From assembly GCF_020539525.1 (NCBI RefSeq), contig NZ_JACDXX010000009.1:124001-188000 (forward strand): a stretch of 64,000 nucleotides of DNA, in the 5' to 3' direction. A program made the position numbers and the translations under genes. The stretch is from Pseudogemmobacter faecipullorum (GTDB lineage Bacteria > Pseudomonadota > Alphaproteobacteria > Rhodobacterales > Rhodobacteraceae). Position 1 is the first letter of the stretch. Every line of letters begins with the position of its first letter. Shown one piece after another: positions 46,991 through 57,461 of the stretch. Below the pieces are notes generated by a model. The model did not search any database. It saw only the letters and a list, made by a program, of their open reading frames with translations, and was not told where the DNA came from.

Positions 46991-47392
46991 TCAGCTCTCG
47001 CCCAGGGCTTCGGCTTTTTTGCGCACCAGCACATTGCGCAGATCATGCATCGCCAGCAGCAGATCATCACTCACCGCCTCGAGCTGCGCCGTCGAGGCCC
47101 GCCCCTGAGCCCATTGCGCGGTCAGATTGAGCTGTTCAATACATTGCCGCGCCGCCTCATTCTCGCGCGATTCCAGGATCTGCCGCCGCCCGTTCAGCCA
47201 GGCCTCAATCGCGGCGTGCTCAGCGGCGCTCAGCCTGTGCTCGCCATGGGCTTTGATATTGCCATTGCGGCTGTTCACCATGGCGATTTCGATCAGCTCC
47301 ATCCGGCGCTGCCGGTTCGCGCTGTCGATCCGGAACACCGAGGCGCCATTCTCACGGATGCGGAAGTAAAATTCGGGAAGCGGATCGCTCAT
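46991..47392 (-). CDS. Conserved hypothetical protein
   Basis: A 133-residue cytoplasmic protein. The N-terminal part (FYFRIRENGASVFRIDSANR, RMELIEIAMVNSRNGNIKAH) looks like a small beta domain. The C-terminal part is helical and charged (LNLTAQWAQGRASTAQLEAV). No motif with known function is seen. The start at 47392 precedes aspC's downstream end by about 115 bp on the same strand, so cotranscription with aspC is possible unless the terminator at 47457 acts. Confidence 0.78.
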   Translation of the reverse strand: MSDPLPEFYFRIRENGASVFRIDSANRQRRMELIEIAMVNSRNGNIKAHGEHRLSAAEHAAIEAWLNGRRQILESRENEAARQCIEQLNLTAQWAQGRASTAQLEAVSDDLLLAMHDLRNVLVRKKAEALGES

Positions 47393-47456
47393 CTCTCAGC
47401 CCTTCAGACCGCGACACGGCGGCAACGGGCAGGATAGGGCGGGCAGGGCCGCAATG

Positions 47457-47486
47457 AAAAGGGGGCAGGCATTGCGGCCCGCCCCG
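47457..47486 (-). terminator. Probable terminator of the aminotransferase gene
   Basis: On the minus strand GGGGCGGGC and GCCTGCCCC form a nine-base stem with one mismatch, followed by CTTTT, 24 bp after the stop. Confidence 0.6.
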
Positions 47487-47509
47487 GTTTTACAGAATGT
47501 CGCTGATCC

Positions 47510-48787
<1,278 letters not shown>

Positions 48788-48807
48788 TCAGTATAAGGAG
48801 AGGCAGG

Positions 48808-49227
48808 ATGGCGGAAAGCGGCAACAGAGCGGTTGCGGTGCCCGAAGATAACTGGTTCGCCGCTGATGTGGCGACCTTTGGCGACCGGCTGGCGGGAGCG
48901 CGCGAAGTGGCAGGGCTGAGCCAGGAAGAGCTGGCCCTGCGCCTTGGCGTGCGACTGACCACGCTGCAGGCCTGGGAGGATGATCTGGCCGAGCCGCGCG
49001 GCAACCGGCTGCAGATGCTGGCGGGGCTGCTGAATGTCTCGCTCACCTGGCTGCTGACGGCCGAGGGCGACGGGCTTGCTGCGCCACAGGAAGGCGACCG
49101 GCCGCTGCCTGCGGCCGTCAGTGAGGCGCTGACCGAGCTGACGCGGCTCTCGGCGCATGCATCGGCGCTTGCAGCCGAGGTCGCGAGGGTGGAAAAGCGC
49201 CTGCGACAGGCTTTGCGCCAGGGGTAA
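48808..49227 (+). CDS. XRE-family HTH regulator
   Basis: A 139-residue protein. The HTH_3 domain (about 25-80) reads FGDRLAGAREVAGLSQEELA then LGVRLTTLQAWEDDLAEPRG. A C-terminal helical coiled region (ALAAEVARVEKRLRQALRQG) may serve dimerisation. It lies three bases before sdhE and is likely cotranscribed with it. Targets are unknown. Confidence 0.9.
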   Translation: MAESGNRAVAVPEDNWFAADVATFGDRLAGAREVAGLSQEELALRLGVRLTTLQAWEDDLAEPRGNRLQMLAGLLNVSLTWLLTAEGDGLAAPQEGDRPLPAAVSEALTELTRLSAHASALAAEVARVEKRLRQALRQG

Positions 49228-49230
49228 GAG

Positions 49231-49542
49231 ATGAGTGATACGACAAGCGGACTGCTGCCTGGCGAGAGCCGCGACGATATTGACCCGCAGGCCCGGCTGA
49301 AGCGGATGAAAATGCGCAGCTGGCGGCGTGGCATCAAGGAAATGGACATGGTTTTCGGCCCCTATGCCGATGCCCGCCTGGACCAGCTGGATGCTGCGGC
49401 GCTGGAGCTCTATGACCGGCTTCTGTGCGAAAATGACCAGGTTCTGCTGACCTGGGTGCTGGGCACCGAGCAGGCGCCGGACTGGACCGCGCCGCTTTTG
49501 GGCGAGATTGCCGCCTTCGCCAGCGCCCGGCTGCGGCGCTGA
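49231..49542 (+). CDS. sdhE: Succinate dehydrogenase assembly factor SdhE
   Basis: A 103-residue protein of the SdhE/SDHAF2 family that helps attach FAD covalently to SdhA. RLKRMKMRSWRRGIKEMD contains the RGxxE motif, and FGPYADARLDQLDAAALELY and the LLTWVLG end match the family. It sits in an operon with the XRE gene and is followed by a 9-bp hairpin. Confidence 0.93.
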   Translation: MSDTTSGLLPGESRDDIDPQARLKRMKMRSWRRGIKEMDMVFGPYADARLDQLDAAALELYDRLLCENDQVLLTWVLGTEQAPDWTAPLLGEIAAFASARLRR

Positions 49543-49548
49543 AACCGG

Positions 49549-49578
49549 ACCAGCCCCCGGTCAGGAGGGGGCTGGTTG
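49549..49578 (+). terminator. Hairpin terminator after sdhE
   Basis: CCAGCCCCC and GGGGGCTGG form a perfect 9-bp stem, 8 bp after the sdhE stop. Only a short TT and not a T run follows. Confidence 0.55.
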
Positions 49579-49665
49579 CGTAAAAATTATCAGAAAACGT
49601 TTCGGGTTTACCGAATGTTTGTGCTTTGTGCCGATTCTGCCCCTGTCAACACAGGCGGAGCCAGC

Positions 49666-50163
49666 ATGCCCCTCCCTCAACCTCTTCTCGATGGTTCGCA
49701 AAAAGCGTTCCTCTCCTGCTATCTCGACAATCTGGGGCTGGTAGAACGCCTGCACCGGCTGTTGCTGGATGTGATCAAGGATGAGTTCGAACGGCTGAAC
49801 CAGCTTGATGTGAATCCGGTCCAGGCCCTGCTGCTGTTCAATGTCGGTGAGAATGAGGTCACCGCCGGTGAGCTGAAAACACGCGGCTATTATCAGGGCT
49901 CCAATGTCAGCTATAATCTGAAAAAGCTGGTGGATCTGGGCTATATGCACCATCAGCGCTCGGATATTGACCGCCGCTCGGTGCGGGTGAAACTGACCGA
50001 AAAAGGGCGGTTGCTGCGGCTCAGGCTGGGCGATCTGTTCCGCCGCCAGGCCGAGGGGCTGGAGCGGCGGGGGATGATCGATATCAGCGGCATGGACGAG
50101 ATTAACACCTCGCTGCGGCGGATGGAGCGGTTCTGGGCCGAGCAGATCCGCTATATCTACTAG
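49666..50163 (+). CDS. LdtR-like MarR-family regulator
   Basis: A 165-residue regulator. The ATG at 49666 follows GGCGGAG; the upstream in-frame ATGs add a non-conserved extension. FLSCYLDNLGLVERLHRLLL opens the protein. The HTH has VTAGELKTRGYYQGSNVSYN and the wing YMHHQRSDIDRRSVRVKLTE. Rhizobial and Liberibacter LdtR proteins of this type control L,D-transpeptidase and stress genes. The target here is not shown. Confidence 0.88.
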   Translation: MPLPQPLLDGSQKAFLSCYLDNLGLVERLHRLLLDVIKDEFERLNQLDVNPVQALLLFNVGENEVTAGELKTRGYYQGSNVSYNLKKLVDLGYMHHQRSDIDRRSVRVKLTEKGRLLRLRLGDLFRRQAEGLERRGMIDISGMDEINTSLRRMERFWAEQIRYIY

Positions 50164-50198
50164 CTGCCCTTCCGACCCGCCGGCAAAAGCCCGGCCCG

Positions 50199-50714
50199 TC
50201 AGTTCAGCTTGCGGCGCGGGGTAAAGGGCAAAGGCGCAACCGGTACGCCCTCTTCGATCAGGGCGCGGGCCTCTTCGGCGCGGACCTCGCCATAGATCAC
50301 CCGTTCAGGGGCGGCGCCTTCATGAATGCGGCGCGCCTCGCTGGCAAATTCCTTGCCGACATATTCGGAATTTGCCTCGAATTCGCGGCGCATGGCGGCG
50401 AGGGCCTTTTCGAGATCGGGGGCAGGAAGCGCGGCCGCTGCCGGTGTTGGGGCCGCCCCAGCCCGGGCGCCGCCGGGAAGGGCAGGCGCTGCCGCCGGTT
50501 CAGCCGCGGCCGGATCCCGGGGGGGCTGTTCCGGCTTTGCCGCGCTGCGGGCCGGGCGGACCGAAGGCACCATCAGCGCCTTTTCCACATCGGAAGAGCC
50601 ACAGTCCGGACAGGCGATATGACCGGCTGCCGACAGCCCGTCATAGGCCGCCGCATCGGCAAACCAGCTCTCGAAATTATGCCCTGAGAGGCAGCGCAGG
50701 GAATAACGGATCAT
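50199..50714 (-). CDS. DUF1178 zinc-ribbon-like protein
   Basis: A 171-residue protein started at the ATG at 50714 with GGAAAGAG upstream. MIRYSLRCLSGHNFESWF and CPDCGSSDVEKALMVPSV form a zinc-ribbon-like N-terminus. One knuckle is reduced (CLSGH for CxxxH), as is usual in DUF1178. A Pro/Ala linker follows, then a helical end (KALAAMRREFEANSEYVG, EFASEARRIHEG). Function unknown. Confidence 0.88.
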   Translation of the reverse strand: MIRYSLRCLSGHNFESWFADAAAYDGLSAAGHIACPDCGSSDVEKALMVPSVRPARSAAKPEQPPRDPAAAEPAAAPALPGGARAGAAPTPAAAALPAPDLEKALAAMRREFEANSEYVGKEFASEARRIHEGAAPERVIYGEVRAEEARALIEEGVPVAPLPFTPRRKLN

Positions 50715-50965
50715 CGCTCTTTCCAGTACCTCGACAGGGGGCGGCTTCCTGGCCGCGCAATCGATAAGCTTTTCGTCTAGCTGGCGTTTTTTGATCAAAG
50801 CGTCAATCCCCGACAGGCCGGATGCTCTGGGCCGGGGTGTGTATTCTCTTGTAAAATATCGGGAGCCAGGGCGGCGGGCGCAAGGGGAGCCCGGGCCCGA
50901 TGAAAACTCACTTCAGCACTGAGCGCTCACCAGATCGCGCCTCTGCCACTCTGAACCTGGCCAGC

Positions 50966-51436
50966 TCAGACCGCCGGGGCCGTGCCAAAGCTCAGGATCA
51001 GCTCCCGCAATTCCGGCTCGGCGACTTTACGGGCCGCTTTCACCGGGTTGAACCATTTGCGCCGGCGCTGGGTCTTTTCCGGAAAATCGGTCGCCAGATT
51101 GCTGACCTCAAGCGCGAAAACCTCGACCTCGCAGAGCAGATCGGCCTTCCGGTTGCGCCTTTTGTCATAGAGATAGCGCCCGAGCGGGCTTTCGACGATC
51201 TCGCCGGTCACGCCGGCTTCCTCCCAGGCCTCGATTGCCGCCGCCTCATGGGGCAGGCGGTTCTTCATCGGCCAGCCCTTCGGCACGATCCAGCGTCCGG
51301 TATCCCGGCTGGTGATCAGCAAAATCTGCCGCGTCCCCGCAGCCTTTCGCCAGCACAAAGCCGCAAATTGCCGCTCGGCAGCACCGGGGGGTTCGGGATC
51401 AGTCAGATCGGCCAGTGCGGGGGTCTCCGGATTCAT
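50966..51436 (-). CDS. NUDIX hydrolase (DIPP-like)
   Basis: A 156-residue hydrolase. I use the ATG at 51436 behind GAGGAAGAT. WIVPKGWPMK and the Nudix box GWPMKNRLPHEAAAIEAWEE then AGV match the alphaproteobacterial group related to diphosphoinositol-polyphosphate hydrolases. The usual box Arg is replaced by Ile, while the two metal-binding Glu remain. The substrate cannot be inferred. Confidence 0.88.
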   Translation of the reverse strand: MNPETPALADLTDPEPPGAAERQFAALCWRKAAGTRQILLITSRDTGRWIVPKGWPMKNRLPHEAAAIEAWEEAGVTGEIVESPLGRYLYDKRRNRKADLLCEVEVFALEVSNLATDFPEKTQRRRKWFNPVKAARKVAEPELRELILSFGTAPAV

Positions 51437-51721
51437 ATCTTCCTCTTCCGCCGCCATTGCCCTGGCGCGCGGGTCTGTGTTGCTCCGGCGGGCCGGATCT
51501 GTTCGGTATCGCGCTGATATAGGGCGGACCGGCCTGAAACTGAATGCCGCGATGATAACAAATCCGCTGGTTTATCCCAGAGTTAAGCGGCTTTGCGCCG
51601 ATTTTTTGTACATCTGTGTTATTTCTTCATCGCGGCAGGCAATGGCCGGTGCGAACCGGCGGTATTGCCGGGCGCGGCGGGATCCGCGCGCCCGGCCCGG
51701 GGCTCCCGGGGCTACAGGGGA

Positions 51722-53167
51722 TCAGCCGGCCAGCGGCGCGCGGCGGTTCCAGTAAACCGCTGCCTCGATCTCGGCGCAAAGCGCGATCAGCTCCTCATCG
51801 GCGCCAAAGGGCGCAGCGAGATGCATCCCGACCGGCAGGCCGCTTTGCGACCAGGCCAGCGGCAGCGAGGCGGCGGGCTGGCCGCTGGCATTGAACACCG
51901 CGGCGAAAGGCGAATAGGCAAAGCAGCCCTGCGGCCCCAGCCGGAAGCCGAGGTAATCCTCGCGCGTATGGTTAAAGCGCCCGATCCTGGCCGGTGGCTC
52001 GGCGAGCGTGGCCGAGAGCAGGATATCGTAGCCCGCACCGCTTTCGGGGGCGAAGAAGGCAGCCATTTCGCGGCCGAAATCATGGATCTCCTCGACCGCC
52101 TCCAGATAGCGCAGCGGCGACAGGCTTTCAGCATAGCGCAGCGCATCGCGCCCGACCGCCTCGACCATCTCCTCGCTGAGGGGGCGGCCTTTGAGTTTGC
52201 CGCGAATGGTCAGCGCCGAGCCGACAGCAACAATATCAGTCCAGGCCTGCATCATCGCGGCAATGCCGGCCCTGGGGCAGGCGGGTTCGACATGATGGCC
52301 GAGGCTTTCGAGCAGCTTTCCGGTCTCGCGCACCGCTGCCGCGACCTCGGGGTCAATCGCCTCGCCGGTGAAACTGGTGTCGCAAAGCGCGATACGCAGC
52401 CGGCGCGGCGGGCGCGAAATTGCCTGGGCATAGCCCTTTTGCAAAGCCGGGGCGTAATAGGGCGCGCCCTGATCCGGGCCCTCCACCGCATCGAGCATCA
52501 CCGCAGTGTCACGCACCGAACGGGTCAGAAAGCCGTCGATTGCCATGCCGGCCCAGCCCTCGCCGGACCAAGGGCCATCGGGCAGCCGGGCGCGGGTAGG
52601 TTTAAAGCCAAACAGGCCGCAGGAGGAGGCGGGCACCCGGACCGAGCCGCCGCCGTCTGAGCCATGCGAAAAGGCGACGATCCCCGCCGCTACTGCCGCT
52701 GCCGCGCCGCCGGAGGAGCCGCCGGGGGTATGGTCGGTATTCCAGGGGTTGCGGGTCGGGCCGCCGTAAACCGCCGCCTCGGTGGCTATGCCGACGCCGC
52801 CTTCGGGGCTGGTGGTGCGGCCAAAGGTAACGACGCCGGTGGCGCGCATCCGCGCCATCAGATTGCAATCGGCGCTATAGGTCGAATTCATCGACAGGCG
52901 CGAGCCGTTATGGGCGGGCAGGCCCTTTGCCTCGAGCCCGAGATCCTTGATCAGGAAAGGCACACCGCGGAAGGGGCCGGGCGGCAGTCCGGCGCGGATC
53001 TCAGCGCGCGCCACCTCTTCTTGCACCAGCACCACGGCATTGATGGCGGGGTTGCGCGCCTCGGTCGCCGCCAGGGCCGCATCGAGCAGCTCTTCTGCGC
53101 TTACCTCTTTGCGTGCCACCAGCCCTGCCAGTTCGGTGGCATCCCTTGCCCCAAGATCGCCGATCAT
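51722..53167 (-). CDS. Amidase (amidase signature family)
   Basis: A 481-residue hydrolase. The catalytic Ser-cisSer-Lys elements are visible: Lys in PFLIKDLG, cis-Ser in HTPGGSSGGAAAAVAAG, and the nucleophile Ser in GSDGGGSVRVPASSCGLFG. The C-terminal half is the usual variable region. It acts on carboxamides of unknown identity, possibly 6-aminohexanoate-cyclic-dimer-like amides. No transporter or pathway gene adjoins it. Confidence 0.92.
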   Translation of the reverse strand: MIGDLGARDATELAGLVARKEVSAEELLDAALAATEARNPAINAVVLVQEEVARAEIRAGLPPGPFRGVPFLIKDLGLEAKGLPAHNGSRLSMNSTYSADCNLMARMRATGVVTFGRTTSPEGGVGIATEAAVYGGPTRNPWNTDHTPGGSSGGAAAAVAAGIVAFSHGSDGGGSVRVPASSCGLFGFKPTRARLPDGPWSGEGWAGMAIDGFLTRSVRDTAVMLDAVEGPDQGAPYYAPALQKGYAQAISRPPRRLRIALCDTSFTGEAIDPEVAAAVRETGKLLESLGHHVEPACPRAGIAAMMQAWTDIVAVGSALTIRGKLKGRPLSEEMVEAVGRDALRYAESLSPLRYLEAVEEIHDFGREMAAFFAPESGAGYDILLSATLAEPPARIGRFNHTREDYLGFRLGPQGCFAYSPFAAVFNASGQPAASLPLAWSQSGLPVGMHLAAPFGADEELIALCAEIEAAVYWNRRAPLAG

Positions 53168-53362
53168 CCTGTTGATTCCTTTCCCTGTCCGGCTGTTCGC
53201 CGCTTTTGGCTATCTGGCAATGCCGCTGCGGAAAGGTCCAGCCCCGCCCGGCCCGGCTCCGGGTCCGGAAACGACATTTCCCCGAATGCCTGCGGCAGCG
53301 GAGCGGTCCGGCGCAAAGAGGCAGGCTTGACAGAATATCGCGGGGCATTATGCACGGAACAT

Positions 53363-53562
53363 CTTCGGTTCCGCCGCGTCAGACCGGCGGAGAAAAGGGA
53401 ATGCGGTGCGCCGGGCTGACCGGCAGATCCGCAGCTGCCCCCGCAACTGTAAGCGGCGAGCGGCGACCGATTATGCCACTGGGGGGAGGCCTGAGCTTCA
53501 GGTGTATCCCCGGGAAGGCCGGTCGACCGTTAAGACCCGCAAGCCAGGAGACCTGCCGGAGA
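53363..53562 (+). promoter_or_regulatory. Cobalamin riboswitch (B12 element)
   Basis: The RNA contains the conserved core in order: GGGAA and GGTG at about 53396-53407, GCTGCCCCCGCAACTGTAAG (53433-53452), CCACTG, GGGAAGGCC and the B12 box AAGCCAGGAGACCTGCC (53541-53557). A hairpin at 53673-53690 directly precedes the GGGAGGG ribosome-binding site of btuB, so translation control is plausible. Adenosylcobalamin should shut off the five genes downstream. Confidence 0.95.
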
Positions 53563-53702
53563 CGCTCACCCTTTCCGACGCGCGGGGCGCGCGCCGGGAG
53601 GCGGCTGTCCGCCAGAGGTGACATCGGCTGCTTCGCTGCCTTCGGGCCATCGGAGCAGGGTGTATCACAACAGGCGGCTCTGTAGCCGTCGGGAGGGACA
53701 AG

Positions 53703-55616
53703 ATGAAACGTGATATTTCACGCCTCGCGCTGCTGGCGGCGCTGGCCACTGCCCAGGCCATCGCTCCGGTTAGCATGGCCCAGGCCCAGGAAGCTGAAGA
53801 CCTCGGCACCATCGTGCTTTCGGCTTTGCGTACTGCCACAGAGCGTCTGCGCTCGGGGGTCTCTGTATCGGTCGTGACAGCGGCAGATATCGCCAAAGAC
53901 CGCAGCACAACCGTGGCAGATTACCTCACACGGCTCCCGGGCGTTTCGCTCACGCATTATGGCCCCTTCGGCAATACTGCCGAGCTGCGGGTGCGGGGGC
54001 TGGGGTCGGGTTATCTGACGGTTATGATCGACGGAATCCGCGTCAATGATGCGTCGAACCCGAAAAACATCTTCGATTTCGGCAGTCTGCTGACTGCAGA
54101 TATTGGCCGGATCGAACTCCTGCGCGGATCCCAGTCGGCGCTCTGGGGGAATTCTGCGGTGGGCGGGGTGATCAGCATCTCGACGTTCGGCGCAGAAGAC
54201 GAGGCGGGCTTTGTGCAGAAAGCCCAGCTTGAGGCCGGAAGCTATGGCACGGCGCGGCTTGGTTATGGGCTGAGCTATCGGGATGAGCGTGCGGAATTTG
54301 CGCTTAATGCCACGCGGTTTCATACCGATGGCTACTCCACGTTGCGCTCAGGACGTGAGGCGGACGGCGGTGATGCAGAGCGGCTTTCCTTCTCCGGGCG
54401 CTACAGGCTGAGCGAGGGGCTGACGCTTGGCGGCGCGATTTTTACACAAAACACCCGTCAGGAATATGACGGATCGGATGCCGCAACCTATGCAATGCTG
54501 GATGCGGATAATGAGCAGCGCCGCCGCGAGACAGGCGCGCGGCTTTTCGCGGAAGTTAACGACGGAGACAGCAAACATGTCTTTGAAGTTTCGGTCTATG
54601 ATATAAACCGCCGTTTTGACGAGGAGATCATCAGCAGCGGTGTTTCGACCGGGCGCAGCCAGAACGCCTATGACGGGCGTCGCATCTCCTTCGGCTGGCA
54701 GGCCAGCACCGCGTTCAGTGATCAGCTGTCCTTCGTTTATGGCCTCGACCACAGCGAGGATGAGGTCAGCTATGTCGGGGGATATGGCAGTCTGCCCGCC
54801 GATCAGGTCTCGACCCGGATCAGCGGTGCCTTTGGGCAGGTTATATGGTCGCCGCGCCCGGATCTCGATCTCTCGGCCTCGCTGCGGGTGGATGAGGATT
54901 CCAATTTCGGCACTTTCACTACCGGGAGGGTTGCTGTTGCCTGGCAGGCGAATGAGGCGCTGACCCTCTCGGCTTCGGCGGCACGGGGCTATCGTGCGCC
55001 GACGATTGATGAGCGTTTCGGAGATTATACTTCAAGTGGCTGGGTAATAGGAAATCCAGATCTTAATCCGGAAGAGAGCTGGTCATATGAGCTGGGGGCA
55101 GAATGGGCGCTGGCATCCGGCGGCAGTCTCTCGGCAACTCTGTTCCGCATCGCGCTTGATAATCGCATTCAGGCTGATTTCGCCACGGCTCCGCCAAGCT
55201 ATGTCAACGCAAGCGGTGCTACCGTCCTGCAGGGGCTGGAGCTGGGGGCCACAGCCGCTTTGTCAGATCTCTGGACGCTGCAGGGCGCTTATACCTATAC
55301 CGATGGCAAAGGCCCGGATGGCAGCCGTGTCTCTGGTGTGCCCTATCACACCTTTGCTCTTTCAGTTGATGGCGAGATCACAGATAAGCTCTCGGCCCAT
55401 ATCGGCATGCGCCTTATGTCGGGCTGGCAGGATGTGTTCTCAAGGCGCGACATGGGCGCTTTCGCGCTGTTTAATGCTCAGGCCAGTTACCAGCTGAGCG
55501 AGAATAGCGAGGTTTATCTGCGGATCGAAAACCTGTCTGATCGCGATTATGAAATCAGCGACGGTTACGGCACCTCGGGTCGTGCAGGCTATATTGGCCT
55601 GAGCCACAGGTTCTGA
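53703..55616 (+). CDS. btuB: TonB-dependent cobalamin receptor BtuB
   Basis: A 637-residue outer-membrane receptor. A signal peptide ends at about AQA-QE. The TonB box lies in DLGTIVLSA (33-41), followed by the plug domain (VVTAADIAKDRSTTVADYLT, VRGLGSGYLTVMIDGIRVND, RIELLRGSQSALWGNSAVGG) and a 22-strand-type barrel ending in the aromatic GRAGYIGLSHRF. It stands directly behind a B12 riboswitch and ahead of btuFCD, which fixes its substrate as a corrinoid. Confidence 0.95.
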   Translation: MKRDISRLALLAALATAQAIAPVSMAQAQEAEDLGTIVLSALRTATERLRSGVSVSVVTAADIAKDRSTTVADYLTRLPGVSLTHYGPFGNTAELRVRGLGSGYLTVMIDGIRVNDASNPKNIFDFGSLLTADIGRIELLRGSQSALWGNSAVGGVISISTFGAEDEAGFVQKAQLEAGSYGTARLGYGLSYRDERAEFALNATRFHTDGYSTLRSGREADGGDAERLSFSGRYRLSEGLTLGGAIFTQNTRQEYDGSDAATYAMLDADNEQRRRETGARLFAEVNDGDSKHVFEVSVYDINRRFDEEIISSGVSTGRSQNAYDGRRISFGWQASTAFSDQLSFVYGLDHSEDEVSYVGGYGSLPADQVSTRISGAFGQVIWSPRPDLDLSASLRVDEDSNFGTFTTGRVAVAWQANEALTLSASAARGYRAPTIDERFGDYTSSGWVIGNPDLNPEESWSYELGAEWALASGGSLSATLFRIALDNRIQADFATAPPSYVNASGATVLQGLELGATAALSDLWTLQGAYTYTDGKGPDGSRVSGVPYHTFALSVDGEITDKLSAHIGMRLMSGWQDVFSRRDMGAFALFNAQASYQLSENSEVYLRIENLSDRDYEISDGYGTSGRAGYIGLSHRF

Positions 55617-55620
55617 TCCG

Positions 55621-56484
55621 ATGCTTTGGCTTCGCCCTCTGCTGAACCTGGCGGCGCTTTTGCCCCTTGGTTCCCTGATGGCGCAGGCTGATGAGGCCTT
55701 TCCCGGGCGGGAGGGGGGCATCCCTCCCGCCCGGGTCGTTTCGGTCAATCTCTGTACCGATCAGCTGGCGATGCTGCTGGCGGCACCGGGGCAGCTGATC
55801 TCGGTTTCGATGCTGGCGCGTGACCCGCTGGTTTCCTCGATGGCGGCGGAAGCGGCGGAATATCCGGCCAATTACGGCTCGGCCGAGCAGGTGTTTCTGC
55901 TGCAGCCCGATCTTGTGCTGGCCGGTACCTATGGCGCTGCGGCGAGCACGGCGCTGTTGCGCGGGCTGGGGGTCGAGGTGGTGCAGGTGGCGCCGGTGAA
56001 CAGCCTGGACGGTATAAGCACCCAGATCCGGGCCGTGGCCAGCGCTCTGGGTCGCGCCGCCGCAGGTGAGGCGCTGGTGGCCGAATTTGAGGCCGGGCTC
56101 GCGCGGAGCCGCAGCCCGCTCGCGCCGCGCCCGGCCGCGCTCTATTATGCCAATGGCTATACCACAGGGCAGGGGACGCTGGCCGATGAGCTGCTGCGGG
56201 CCGGGGGGTTCAGCAATATCGGCGCCGCGGCCGGGATCACCGGTGGCGGCACCCTGCCGCTCGAGCGGCTGATCATGGCTGCGCCCGAGGTGATCGTGAC
56301 CTCAACCCCCTATCCCGGGGCCTCGCGTTCCGAAGAGATCCTCTCTCATCCGGCGCTGCTGGCTTTGCGCGCGCGTGCGGGCGTGGTCGCGACCACCGAT
56401 GCCGACTGGGTCTGCGGCACGCCGCATCTGTTACGCGCGCTCCGGGCGCTGCGTGATGCCCGCGACACTCTGGAGGCGGGATGA
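55621..56484 (+). CDS. btuF: Corrinoid ABC transporter substrate-binding protein
   Basis: A 287-residue periplasmic binding protein of the helical-backbone class. A signal peptide ends near AQA-DE. PARVVSVNLCTDQLAMLLA and the DLVLAGTYGA, LPLERLIMAAPEVIV segments are typical for BtuF/FhuD-type proteins. The stop overlaps the btuC start by ATGA. Confidence 0.92.
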   Translation: MLWLRPLLNLAALLPLGSLMAQADEAFPGREGGIPPARVVSVNLCTDQLAMLLAAPGQLISVSMLARDPLVSSMAAEAAEYPANYGSAEQVFLLQPDLVLAGTYGAAASTALLRGLGVEVVQVAPVNSLDGISTQIRAVASALGRAAAGEALVAEFEAGLARSRSPLAPRPAALYYANGYTTGQGTLADELLRAGGFSNIGAAAGITGGGTLPLERLIMAAPEVIVTSTPYPGASRSEEILSHPALLALRARAGVVATTDADWVCGTPHLLRALRALRDARDTLEAG

Positions 56485-57461
56485 AGCTGCTGATCTCTCT
56501 CGCGGCGCTGGTGGTGGCGCTGTTTTTTGTCTCGCTGCTGACCGGCCCGGCCGGGCTGGGAATGGGCGACAGCCTCGCGGCTTTGATCACCGGCGAGGGC
56601 GGGCCGGTGGCGCTGGTGATGCAGGAAATCCGCCTGCCGCGCGCGCTGCTTGGCCTGATGATCGGCGCGGCGCTGGGGCTGGCCGGGGCGGCGATGCAGG
56701 GCTTTTTGCGCAATCCCCTGGCCGAGCCCGGGCTGATCGGCATTTCCTCTTCGGCGGCGCTCGGCGCGGTGATTTCGCTGCAAACCGGGCTGGCGGCGGC
56801 TTTCGCCTTTGCCCTGCCGCTGGCGGCGCTGGCCGGGGCGGCCCTGTCCTGCGCGCTTTTGCTGGCCATGGCCGGGCCGCGCGGCGGGGCGCTGGCGCTG
56901 ATCCTCGCCGGGATTGCGATCTCGGCTTTATCGGGGGCGCTTTCGGCGCTGGTGCTGAACCTCTCGCCCAATCCTTTTGCCGCAGCCGAGATTGTCTATT
57001 GGATGATGGGGGCATTATCGGACCGCTCGATGAGCCATGTCTGGCTGGCCGCGCCCTTCCTTCTTTGCGGCATGGCAGCGCTGTTCAGCCTTGGTCCGGC
57101 GCTCGACGGGCTGACGCTGGGTGAGGATGCGGCCGCGAGCCTTGGCATTGATCTGGCCCGCAGCCGGCTGGTTCTGGTGCTGGGCACGGCGCTGGCGATC
57201 GGAGCTTCGGTGGCGGTGGCCGGGGCGGTGGGCTTTATCGGCCTCGTGGTGCCGCATCTTCTGCGCCCGCTGACCGGGGCACGGCCGGCAAAGCTGCTGC
57301 CGGCGGCAGCACTTGGCGGGGCGGCGATGCTGCTGGCGGCCGATATTGCCACCCGGCTGATCGCGCCCGAGCGGGATCTGAAACTGGGGGTGCTGACAGC
57401 TCTGGTGGGGGCGCCTTTCTTCCTGCATCTGATCTGGAAGCTGCGGAGGCTTGAGGCATGA
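56481..57461 (+). CDS. btuC: Corrinoid ABC transporter permease
   Basis: A 326-residue FecCD/BtuC-type permease with about ten helices. RLPRALLGLMIGAALGLAGA, MQGFLRNPLAEPGLIG and the cytoplasmic coupling region GAVGFIGLVVPHLLRPLTG are intact. It is joined to both neighbours by ATGA overlaps. Confidence 0.94.
   Translation: MKLLISLAALVVALFFVSLLTGPAGLGMGDSLAALITGEGGPVALVMQEIRLPRALLGLMIGAALGLAGAAMQGFLRNPLAEPGLIGISSSAALGAVISLQTGLAAAFAFALPLAALAGAALSCALLLAMAGPRGGALALILAGIAISALSGALSALVLNLSPNPFAAAEIVYWMMGALSDRSMSHVWLAAPFLLCGMAALFSLGPALDGLTLGEDAAASLGIDLARSRLVLVLGTALAIGASVAVAGAVGFIGLVVPHLLRPLTGARPAKLLPAAALGGAAMLLAADIATRLIAPERDLKLGVLTALVGAPFFLHLIWKLRRLEA

Noticed and set aside
51600-51721. GCCGGTGCGAACCGGCGGTA segment resembling part of an FMN riboswitch
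   Set aside because: The other conserved FMN elements are missing and the downstream genes on that strand are not flavin-related.
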